A stretch of DNA of 5,934 nt, taken from NCBI GenBank assembly GCA_900548935.1, contig URMR01000110.1, forward strand, positions 1 to 5,934, written 5' to 3'. The position numbers and the translations under genes are program-made. Positions within the stretch are counted from its first letter, which is position 1; every line of letters starts with the position of its first letter. Positions 1 to 5,545 of the stretch are shown here, in pieces. The notes under the pieces were generated by a model, which did not search any database, had not been told where the DNA came from, and saw nothing but the letters and a program-made list of their open reading frames with translations. This stretch comes from an uncultured Collinsella sp. (GTDB taxonomy: Bacteria > Actinomycetota > Coriobacteriia > Coriobacteriales > Coriobacteriaceae).

Positions 1-401
1 AGCTCTGCCACGGCATCGCGAAGGGGCAGGCCCTCAATCCACTCCATAAGGATGGCCGGTACGGAGCCGGTATAACCGTAGCCATAGGTTTTGGGAAAGC
101 CGCCCAACAGCGAGACGGCTGCAAGATTGCGATACTCCTCGGTAAGCGTCTTGATGCCGCAAGGGGTGATGGCGGGGCCGTTTTCCTCACAACTGCCGAG
201 GGGCCATAGCGTCTTGAGCGCAAAGGTCTCGCCCTCGGTGTTGGCGACCTTGCGAAGATGGTGGGAGCCTCCGCCGACTGTCCCGCAATCCAACAGGGTG
301 GTAAAGCGGCGAATAGTATCGGGGTCTTCGGTGGTCGCAAACATGGCATTTGGTTCAAAGGGGGACAACGCGATGATATCCATGTCTGTGTCGTACGTCA
401 C
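1..401 (-). CDS. Ser/Thr protein kinase, N-terminal lobe (partial, runs off left edge)
   Basis: Reading the minus strand from a GTG at 401 gives 133 codons without a stop before the window edge. The product looks like the N-lobe of a Hanks-type Ser/Thr kinase. It has a glycine-rich loop region (LDCGTVGGGSHHLRKV, residues 37-52), the ATP-anchoring lysine in FALK (K63), a helix-C segment with a candidate salt-bridge glutamate (E88 or E89 in EEYRNLAAV), and a hinge-like strand ILMEWIEG (117-124). Family knowledge: such kinases transfer ATP phosphate to Ser/Thr, and their products can be read by FHA domains; an FHA gene lies just upstream on the same strand. The GTG is preferred over an in-frame ATG at 383 because GAAAGGA (415-409) sits 7 bases before it. 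The catalytic loop, activation segment and any membrane anchor lie outside the window, so activity cannot be judged. Kinase fold is fairly sure; substrate unknown. Confidence 0.85.
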   Translation of the reverse strand, partial: MTYDTDMDIIALSPFEPNAMFATTEDPDTIRRFTTLLDCGTVGGGSHHLRKVANTEGETFALKTLWPLGSCEENGPAITPCGIKTLTEEYRNLAAVSLLGGFPKTYGYGYTGSVPAILMEWIEGLPLRDAVAE

Positions 402-408
402 GGGGCGA

Positions 409-415
409 TCCTTTC
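409..415 (-). promoter_or_regulatory. Ribosome binding site fixing the GTG start of the kinase
   Basis: GAAAGGA on the minus strand lies 7 bases before GTG at 401. The alternative in-frame ATG at 383 has no purine-rich stretch at a suitable distance, so the GTG start is favoured. Confidence 0.6.
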
Positions 416-431
416 GAGAAAAAAGTGCATA

Positions 432-460
432 GCCATAATGTTAGTGAAAAGGTAGCGCAA
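432..460 (-). promoter_or_regulatory. Possible sigma70-type promoter for the kinase gene
   Basis: On the minus strand TTGCGC (460-455) is followed after 17 bases by TATGGC (437-432). Each box matches the consensus at only about three or four positions. Position supports it: it lies after the terminator-like repeat of the FHA gene and about 30 bases before the kinase start. Transcription would begin near 425. This is inference from spacing and position. Confidence 0.3.
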
Positions 461-473
461 CCGTTGCCTTAAT

Positions 474-521
474 CGAAAAGGTGCCGTTATTTGCAGTGGT
501 TGATGCAAATAACGGCACCTT
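474..521 (-). terminator. Perfect 18-bp inverted repeat, likely terminator of the FHA gene
   Basis: The arms 478-495 and 504-521 are exact reverse complements, with an 8-base loop (496-503). In the minus direction the second arm ends in CCTT and runs into a short T tract (TTTT, 479-476) followed by CGATT. In the plus direction no T tract follows. The repeat lies 25 bases past the FHA stop codon, the usual place for an intrinsic terminator. The stem is AT-rich near the loop and the T tract is short, so an operator or RNA-processing hairpin is an alternative. Confidence 0.55.
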
Positions 522-545
522 GTGCGTCGAAGATGTGTGTATGAA

Positions 546-1502
546 CTAACCTGTGATGCGAATGACCAAAAAACGCGTCGTGGCGCCCAAGCAAAGCGTG
601 TCTCCGTTGTGAATCTCAACGGGCGTGTTGGCAAAGTTGGCGGAGCGCTCGCGACGGGGCGGTTCGATAGCCTGTCGACAGCGGTCGACGCCCGAGATCA
701 AAAACGATCCGTTGGTGGAGTCGAGGCCCTGCGCAAGCCAGCGTCCGTCTTGGAACCAAATGCGCAGGTGCTGACGCGAGACATCGGAATCGACGTCGGT
801 GATGGCGTTCTCGTCGCCCGTCAGCGACCCGATAATGCTGCCCGCCGGGTCCGTTGTAAGGGGGCGCAACGGCGGTCGTGCCGAGTTGCCCACGACGCGC
901 AGCAGCCCCAGGCGAATGTCTCCCGTGGGGCGCGCGGTTGTCGAGAAAAACGAGGTGACGGTCGTCTCGACCGTGCCGAGTGTTGAGAGCATCTGGTCGG
1001 AAACAAAGGACTCGGTGTATTCGATGGCGCGGGCGGGGTCGCCAAGGCAGCCGGTAACGATAAAAAAGACCAGATGGATGTAGAGGCGATCTTTGATGTC
1101 ACTATCGTCAGCGGTCTCGATGCGCTCGACGCCGTTTCTAAAGAGCATGCCGTCGACGCCGCAATTGGTAAGGGCATCCTGCATGTCTGGGACGCACAAC
1201 TCCATATAGCGTTTAGCGACCTTGCTCAGCGATTGGGGGTCGGAGCCTCGGTTTTGCATGATGAGGTTGAGTATCTGGCGCGCACTTTGTTCAAAGGGTG
1301 CAAAAAGCAGCTCGGGAAGGTCACCGGGCTTAGCGTGAACGATTTCGCGTGAGATAAACGACGGGACCGTCAAGCGTTCGGAGATGGGACGTCCACCGTA
1401 ACGGGCGTTGCCGGCCATGAGAATTTGCGCGGCGTTACCGTTGTTGATGCGACCGAGTGACTTAAGTCCGGCGTACAGTGCACAAGATGGAGTGTCGGCC
1501 AT
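546..1502 (-). CDS. FHA-domain protein with unrecognised N-terminal region
   Basis: This is a 318-residue protein. The C-terminal ~120 residues form a forkhead-associated (FHA) domain, a phosphothreonine-binding module. Visible landmarks are IIGS (223-226), the SRQH motif (242-245), STNGSF (262-267) and HNGDTLCLG (298-306), ending in a last strand FLVIRI. The usual Arg of the GR motif, which contacts the phosphate in well-studied FHA domains, is Ser226 here. A basic insert (about 272-292) separates the TNGS strand from the NGD turn. Residues 1-190 have helical character (for example 60-115 and 135-175) and several cysteines, with no signal peptide or clear membrane span; I do not recognise this part. 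The protein is probably cytoplasmic. The gene lies upstream of a Ser/Thr kinase on the same strand, so a substrate or adaptor role in kinase signalling is a reasonable inference. The ATG start at 1502 has an in-frame TAA at 1511-1509 just upstream, so the ORF cannot extend further. Confidence 0.85.
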   Translation of the reverse strand: MADTPSCALYAGLKSLGRINNGNAAQILMAGNARYGGRPISERLTVPSFISREIVHAKPGDLPELLFAPFEQSARQILNLIMQNRGSDPQSLSKVAKRYMELCVPDMQDALTNCGVDGMLFRNGVERIETADDSDIKDRLYIHLVFFIVTGCLGDPARAIEYTESFVSDQMLSTLGTVETTVTSFFSTTARPTGDIRLGLLRVVGNSARPPLRPLTTDPAGSIIGSLTGDENAITDVDSDVSRQHLRIWFQDGRWLAQGLDSTNGSFLISGVDRCRQAIEPPRRERSANFANTPVEIHNGDTLCLGATTRFLVIRITG

Positions 1503-1511
1503 TTGTTTTTA

Positions 1512-1525
1512 CCCCCCCCCTCCTC
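1512..1525 (-). promoter_or_regulatory. Shine-Dalgarno site running into a nine-G tract before the FHA gene
   Basis: On the minus strand the leader reads GAGGAGG (1525-1519) and continues into a run of nine consecutive Gs (1520-1512), then TAAAAACAA and the ATG at 1502. The best anti-SD match, AGGAGG (1524-1519), is 16 bases from the ATG, which is long. Binding within the G run with a G:U pair would give a more normal distance. Slippage in the tract would change this spacing. Confidence 0.6.
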
Positions 1526-1536
1526 AAAAAGTGACA

Positions 1537-1565
1537 TTGAATACGTAAGCAATATCAATTATAGG
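1537..1565 (+). promoter_or_regulatory. Possible plus-strand promoter overlapping the FHA promoter
   Basis: TTGAAT (1537-1542) and TATAGG (1560-1565) are separated by 17 bases, and each matches the sigma70 consensus at 4 of 6 positions. The predicted start is near 1572. It overlaps the minus-strand TATAAT, so one of the two may be accidental or they may compete. A transcript from here would run to the terminator at 1773-1800. Confidence 0.35.
1558..1563 (-). promoter_or_regulatory. Perfect -10 box (TATAAT), probable promoter of the FHA gene
   Basis: The minus strand reads TATAAT at 1563-1558, about 55 bases upstream of the FHA start and in an AT-richer patch. No good -35 hexamer lies 16-18 bases further upstream; the sequence there is roughly GCATTT. 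Transcription would begin near 1551, leaving a leader of about 48 bases that carries the G tract. Confidence 0.45.
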
Positions 1566-1581
1566 CGCTTTGCAGCTCGAA

Positions 1582-1758
1582 ATGCTCGCCAGGGGGCGCG
1601 GACGGTGTAAATCGCTGCCGGAAGACAGCAAATCAAAAAGCGGAGAGTGGATTAATAAGCTGGGAAAACGCGTTAGCAAGACCGTTGTGGGCAACATTTG
1701 GCATGATGTCGCTTTGGCTTTTGGTCACGGGGTCGTGCGGTACCATAAACATCAATGA
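1582..1758 (+). CDS. Possible 58-aa small protein (doubtful)
   Basis: An ATG-started ORF of 58 codons ends in TGA 14 bases before the terminator stem. The product is basic. Its N-terminal third is polar and Arg/Lys/Ser-rich, followed by SGEWINKLGKRVSKTVVGN and an Ala/Val/Gly-containing segment ending in VVRYHKHQ. No Shine-Dalgarno site precedes the ATG (or a TTG at 1570), and the third codon positions lack the strong G/C preference seen in mfd. The ORF may therefore be chance within a non-coding leader. No family recognised. Confidence 0.2.
   Translation: MLARGRGRCKSLPEDSKSKSGEWINKLGKRVSKTVVGNIWHDVALAFGHGVVRYHKHQ
1721..1749 (+). promoter_or_regulatory. Possible promoter for mfd
   Basis: TTGGTC (1721-1726) and CATAAA (1744-1749) are spaced by 17 bases, with partial consensus matches (about 3/6 and 4/6). 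Transcription would start near 1756 and give a ~70-base mfd leader containing the terminator hairpin. The assignment is weak, but a promoter upstream of the hairpin is needed because there is no room for one between the hairpin and the mfd ribosome binding site. Confidence 0.25.
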
Positions 1759-1772
1759 ACTTTGACGAACGA

Positions 1773-1800
1773 CCCGCCGAGCTTGCCTCGGCGGGCTTTT
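1773..1800 (+). terminator. Strong intrinsic terminator just upstream of mfd
   Basis: CCCGCCGAG (1773-1781) pairs perfectly with CTCGGCGGG (1787-1795) around a 5-base loop, and CTTTT (1796-1800) follows. The T tract exists only in the plus direction; on the minus strand no T run follows the stem. It would end a transcript coming from the 1503-1760 region, or act as an attenuator in the mfd leader. It ends 14 bases before the mfd Shine-Dalgarno. Confidence 0.75.
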
Positions 1801-1814
1801 GGCGTTGCAATGCC

Positions 1815-1820
1815 GGAGGA
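1815..1820 (+). promoter_or_regulatory. Ribosome binding site deciding the mfd start
   Basis: GGAGGA is a near-ideal Shine-Dalgarno; its GGAGG core ends 6 bases before ATG at 1826. An in-frame TTG at 1799 would start the ORF nine codons earlier, but that lies inside the terminator T tract and has no ribosome binding site, so 1826 is chosen. Confidence 0.85.
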
Positions 1821-1825
1821 ACAGC

Positions 1826-4800
1826 ATGCTCATTCACCGTATAGCCGCGCAGCTCTACACTGCCGAGGCGCTGCAGACCGTCGAGGCCGGGCTCGATGCC
1901 GGCGAGGACGTGACGCTGGCCGTGTCGCAGTCGGGCCGTACGCTTATGGCGGCCGCCCAGTTTGCGCGCCGTCCGCGACCGACGGTCTACATTGTGAGCG
2001 GCGAGGACGCGGCCGATCGCGCCGCGCGCAGCCTTGCCGCCTACGTGGGCCTTGCGCATGTGTGCCGTTTTCCCGAGCGCAAGGACTATCCGTGGCGCGA
2101 GCAGGCGCCCGACGACGCCGTGGTGGCGCAGCGCTGCGAGGCTCTGGGGCGCATCGTGCGCGGGGACAACTGCATCATGGTTGCCTCGGCCCGTGCGCTG
2201 CTGCGCTGCGTGCCGCCAGTCGAGAGCCGCTACTGGGAGTCCACTACTTTTGCGGTGGGCGAGGAGATTCCTTTTGACGAGGTGCCGCATCGCCTGGTGG
2301 GCATGGGCTACACCAATGCCGGCGCCGCCGACGCGCCCGGTCTGTTCCGCGTGCACGGCGACACCGTCGAGGTGTTCCCCGCACAGGAAAAGGCACCCGT
2401 GCGCATCGAGTTCTTTGGCGACGAGATCGACCGCATCCGCCGCATGGTGAGCTCAACGGGACAGACCATCGGCAACGAGGACAGTATCGAGATCTTCCCC
2501 TGCCGTGAGCTGGCGCTTACCGACGAGGCGGTCCACAACATGCACGTGGCGCTCTACCGCGCAAGCCAAGACGATAGCAAGCTGGCGGCGCTGCTCGAGA
2601 TGGTGGATGCGCGCATCGTCACGCCCGAGCTCGACCGCTTTTTGCCGGTGATGTACGGCCAGACCGTGAGTCCGTTGGCACACGTGAGCGGCAAGGCGCT
2701 TGTGGTTTTGTCCGAGCCGCGCTCGCTGTTCGACGACTGCCTGCGTGCCTACGAGGATATCGAGGCCCGTGCCGGCGAGGCGGGGATTGACCGCCTGGAC
2801 GGTCTGTACGTGCGCGCTCAACAGCTCGATTTTGGTGCCCAGCAGCGTCTGAACTACGTAAGCCTCATTCGTGCCGGCGGCGCGGTGACGGCCGAGCTCA
2901 AGATTGAGCAGCCTGCCATCGCAGGCTCGGACAACCGTTTTATGACGCGCATCCAGGAGGTCGTGGGCAAGCGCTATGCCTGCGTGTTTGCCATTCCCGA
3001 CCGCGGCGCGCGTGAGTCGATGGAGCTCACCTTTGGCGACGAGGGCATTACCTTTGAGGAATCGCTGACCGCGGCGCCCGAAAATGCCGGCGCTATCGGC
3101 GACCGCGTGCGCGTGGCAGCGGCGGATTCCGCCGACCGTGCCGCACGCCAGGAGGCCCATGCTTCCATTCGCGAGCGTAAGGCCGACGCGCTCAACGCCC
3201 GCTCGCTCGAGGCGGGCGCGGCCCAGGCTGCCGCCGGTGCCGCCGTGCCCACCATCTCGCGCGGGCGCGTGACCTTTGTCGATGCCGCCCTGCCGCAGGG
3301 CGTGGTGGTGCCCGATGCCAACCTGGCCGTGTTCTCGATCGCCGACCTCAACGCCCGTATGGATGCCAACCGCGCGCGCAGCCGCCGCAAGGTTGACATT
3401 ACGCAGATCACGTTCCCGTTTAAGCCGGGCGACTACGTGGTGCATGCCACCCACGGCATCGCGCTCTTTAGCGAGATTGCGCGCCAGGAAGTGGGCGGCA
3501 AGGAACGCGACTACTTTTTGCTGGAATATGCCGACGGCGACAAGCTCTACGTGCCGCTCGAGCAGGTCGACCGTATCACGCGCTATGTTGGCCCCGACGG
3601 CGACAAACCGCGCCTGACCAGGCTCAACACAGCCGACTGGACGCGCGCCACGAACAAGGCGCGCAAGAACGCCAAAAAGCTGGCGTTTGACCTGGTCGAC
3701 CTGTATACGCGCCGCTCGTCGATTACCGGTATCGCCTGCCCGCCCGACACGCCCGAGCAGATTGAGATGGAGGAGAGCTTTCCTTACGACGAGACACGCG
3801 ACCAGCTGGAGGCCATCGCCGACATTAAGGCCGATATGGAGGCGCCCAAGCCCATGGACCGCCTGCTGTGCGGCGACGTGGGCTTTGGCAAGACCGAGGT
3901 CGCCCTGCGCGCGGCGTTTAAGTGCGTGGACTCCGGCCGCCAGGTCATGGTGCTCTGCCCCACAACCATTCTGGCCCAGCAGCACTACGAGACCTTCTTT
4001 GAGCGCTTTGCCCCGTTTGGCCTCGAGGTCGAGGTGCTCAGCCGCTTCCGCACGCCGGCGCAGCAGAAGCGCGCGCTCAAGGCGTTTGCCGAGGGCACGA
4101 TCGACGTGCTCATCGGCACGCATCGTCTGCTTTCGGCCGATGTGAACCCCAAGAACCTAGGCTTGGTGATCATTGACGAGGAGCAGCGCTTTGGTGTGCA
4201 GCACAAGGAGCAGCTCAAGAACCTGCGCGAGCAGATTGACGTGCTCACGCTTTCGGCGACGCCCATCCCGCGTACCATGCAGATGGCTACGAGTGGCGTG
4301 CGCGATATGAGTCTGATCACGACGCCGCCGACCGGACGCCGCCCCGTGATCGTGCACGTGGGGGAGTACGACCCCGACGTGGTGAGTGCGGCGATTCGCC
4401 TGGAGGTGGGCCGCGGCGGTCAGGTGTATTACGTGTCCAACCGCGTCAAGACCATCGATGATGCCGTGGCGCGCGTGCACGAGGCCGCGCCCGAGGCGCG
4501 CGTGGGCGTGGCGCACGGCAAGATGAGCCCGCGCGAGGTCGAGGACGTGATGATCGAGTTCGCGACCAAAAAGATCGACGTGCTCATCGCCACGACCATC
4601 GTGGAGAGCGGCATCGACAACGCGACCGCCAACACGCTCATCATCGAGGACTCGCAGCGCCTGGGCCTGGCGCAGCTCTACCAGCTCAAGGGCCGTGTGG
4701 GCCGCTCTGCCACGCAGGCCTACGCGTACTTTATGTTCCCGGGCGAGCTGCCGCTCACCGAGGAGGCAACGGCGCGCCTGACCGCGCTTTCCGAGTTCCA

Positions 4801-5458
4801 GGACCTGGGCAGCGGCATGCGCATCGCCATGCGTGACCTGGAGATCCGTGGTGCCGGCTCGCTCATGGGCGCCGAGCAGCACGGCAACCTGTCGAGCGTG
4901 GGCTTTGACCTGTTTACGCAGATGCTGGGTCAGGCAGTGGCCGAGGCGCGCGGCGATGACGATGCCGGCGTGGAGGCGGTGAGCGTGGGCATCAACCTGC
5001 CGGCCGACTACTTCTTGTCCGAGGAGTACATGCCGGCGGTGGACCAGCGCGTGCTCGTGTACCGTAAGCTCGCGGCTGCTGAGGACCTGGAGAGTATCGA
5101 CGAGGTGCAGGAGGAGACCGAGGCCGCGCACGGTGAGCTGCCGTTGGCGGGGCTCAACCTGTTCAATCGCGCGCGCATCCGTATCCGTGGCGAGCGCTTG
5201 GGGCTCGAGAGCGTCACGCTCAGTGGCGGCCGCATCACGTTTTTGGGCATCGACGTGCCCAAGAAGGTGGCCTATGAGCTTAAGACTCGCTATGGCGCGG
5301 TGAACTTCCCCAAGAGCCGCAAGCTGTCGGTGCCCTACAAGGCGGGCGCCGGCGCGGGCAGCGGCCTGGGCCGCGGCCTCGACGCCAACGACGGCACCGG
5401 CCCGGTGGCGGCCGCGCTCATGCTGCTGCAGCAATTGGGCGCGAGCGACGACGACTAA
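1826..5458 (+). CDS. mfd: Transcription-repair coupling factor Mfd
   Basis: Mfd (1210 residues) is an ATP-driven DNA translocase. It removes RNA polymerase stalled at template-strand lesions and recruits UvrA for nucleotide excision repair. The domains appear in family order. Residues 1-230 are the UvrB-like region (GLFRVHGDTVEVFP 172-185; PVRIEFFGDEID 191-202). A variable middle domain with an Ala/Arg-rich stretch (431-473) follows. The CarD-like RNA polymerase-interacting domain is at about 530-590 (KPGDYVVHATHGIALF, 533-548). The RecG-like motor has Walker A GDVGFGKTE (683-691), Walker B DEEQ (784-787), SATPIPRT (810-817), TTIVESGID (923-931) and QLKGRVGR (953-960). The TRG motif spans 990-1020 (LEIRGAG and EQHG visible). 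The C-terminal domain follows, ending in a Gly/Ala-rich segment, then VAAALMLLQQL and an acidic tail. Length is close to the family norm (~1150-1200) and no frameshift is seen. Codon use is strongly G/C in third positions. The leader carries a terminator hairpin, so expression may depend on readthrough. Confidence 0.98.
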   Translation: MLIHRIAAQLYTAEALQTVEAGLDAGEDVTLAVSQSGRTLMAAAQFARRPRPTVYIVSGEDAADRAARSLAAYVGLAHVCRFPERKDYPWREQAPDDAVVAQRCEALGRIVRGDNCIMVASARALLRCVPPVESRYWESTTFAVGEEIPFDEVPHRLVGMGYTNAGAADAPGLFRVHGDTVEVFPAQEKAPVRIEFFGDEIDRIRRMVSSTGQTIGNEDSIEIFPCRELALTDEAVHNMHVALYRASQDDSKLAALLEMVDARIVTPELDRFLPVMYGQTVSPLAHVSGKALVVLSEPRSLFDDCLRAYEDIEARAGEAGIDRLDGLYVRAQQLDFGAQQRLNYVSLIRAGGAVTAELKIEQPAIAGSDNRFMTRIQEVVGKRYACVFAIPDRGARESMELTFGDEGITFEESLTAAPENAGAIGDRVRVAAADSADRAARQEAHASIRERKADALNARSLEAGAAQAAAGAAVPTISRGRVTFVDAALPQGVVVPDANLAVFSIADLNARMDANRARSRRKVDITQITFPFKPGDYVVHATHGIALFSEIARQEVGGKERDYFLLEYADGDKLYVPLEQVDRITRYVGPDGDKPRLTRLNTADWTRATNKARKNAKKLAFDLVDLYTRRSSITGIACPPDTPEQIEMEESFPYDETRDQLEAIADIKADMEAPKPMDRLLCGDVGFGKTEVALRAAFKCVDSGRQVMVLCPTTILAQQHYETFFERFAPFGLEVEVLSRFRTPAQQKRALKAFAEGTIDVLIGTHRLLSADVNPKNLGLVIIDEEQRFGVQHKEQLKNLREQIDVLTLSATPIPRTMQMATSGVRDMSLITTPPTGRRPVIVHVGEYDPDVVSAAIRLEVGRGGQVYYVSNRVKTIDDAVARVHEAAPEARVGVAHGKMSPREVEDVMIEFATKKIDVLIATTIVESGIDNATANTLIIEDSQRLGLAQLYQLKGRVGRSATQAYAYFMFPGELPLTEEATARLTALSEFQDLGSGMRIAMRDLEIRGAGSLMGAEQHGNLSSVGFDLFTQMLGQAVAEARGDDDAGVEAVSVGINLPADYFLSEEYMPAVDQRVLVYRKLAAAEDLESIDEVQEETEAAHGELPLAGLNLFNRARIRIRGERLGLESVTLSGGRITFLGIDVPKKVAYELKTRYGAVNFPKSRKLSVPYKAGAGAGSGLGRGLDANDGTGPVAAALMLLQQLGASDDD

Positions 5459-5475
5459 CAAGTAGGGGCGTGGCG

Positions 5476-5499
5476 TGGCAGAGCTGCCAGTTGTTCTTT
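5476..5499 (+). terminator. Weak terminator-like hairpin after mfd
   Basis: TGGCA (5476-5480) and TGCCA (5485-5489) flank the loop GAGC, followed by G and a T-rich run TTGTTCTTT (5491-5499). The stem is only 5-6 bp. A competing outer pairing, GTGGCG (5470-5475) with CGCCAC (5504-5509), would enclose the hairpin. It may stop only part of the transcription, leaving the next gene partly co-transcribed with mfd. Confidence 0.35.
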
Positions 5500-5545
5500 G
5501 CCCCGCCACCTCGCAGGTTGATTCCAGCTCCATCGAAAGGAAAGC

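Larger units (their letters stand above)
1572..1800 (+). ncRNA. Candidate short transcript / mfd leader RNA (no known family recognised)
   Basis: The segment lies between a promoter-like pair (1537-1565) and a strong intrinsic terminator (1773-1800), giving a predicted RNA of about 230 nt. Small hairpins are visible: GCTG (1614-1617) with CAGC (1626-1629), and GTTG (1684-1687) with CAAC (1692-1695). I looked for hallmarks of SRP RNA, tmRNA, RNase P RNA, T-box, glycine and cobalamin riboswitches and found none convincing. It may be a stand-alone small RNA, a leader controlling mfd, or the mRNA of the short ORF at 1582-1758. Together with the promoters and mfd leader this accounts for the 323-base gene-free stretch 1503-1825. 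Confidence 0.25.

Noticed and set aside
522..1352. Plus-strand ORFs (522-986, 799-1083, 1074-1352) opposite the FHA gene
   Set aside because: They have no ribosome binding sites or recognisable motifs and lie opposite the well-supported FHA gene.
1370..1558. 62-codon minus-strand ORF reading through the G tract, possible N-terminal extension of the FHA protein by slippage
   Set aside because: The FHA frame has a TAA at 1511-1509 after the tract, so no change in G number can join this ORF to the FHA protein. It remains an out-of-frame overlap.
1733..1747. T-box-like sequence TGGTACCGCAC on the minus strand
   Set aside because: Only a core of the T-box motif matches. There is no terminator downstream in that direction, no stem I features, and the gene that follows is not an aminoacyl-tRNA synthetase or amino-acid gene.
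1716..1802. Repeated 9-mer GGCTTTTGG at 1716-1724 and 1794-1802
   Set aside because: It is short enough to be chance in nearly 6 kb, and I could not build a convincing alternative antiterminator pairing from it.
1799..1825. Longer mfd starting at TTG 1799
   Set aside because: It begins inside the terminator T tract with no ribosome binding site, whereas ATG 1826 has GGAGG at ideal spacing and gives a normal Mfd N-terminus.
1673..2356. Minus-strand ORF of 227 codons over the mfd start and its leader
   Set aside because: It lacks a plausible start signal, runs through the terminator and the conserved mfd N-terminus, and has the composition of a shadow frame.
2453..5533. Long minus-strand ORFs (556 codons at 2453-4123 and 458 codons at 4157-5533) opposite mfd
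   Set aside because: They are codon-aligned with mfd on the opposite strand. Antisense stops there would need TTA, CTA or TCA in mfd, which this GC-rich gene avoids. The translations are rich in His, Arg, Ala, Val and Leu without motifs, and mfd is certain.
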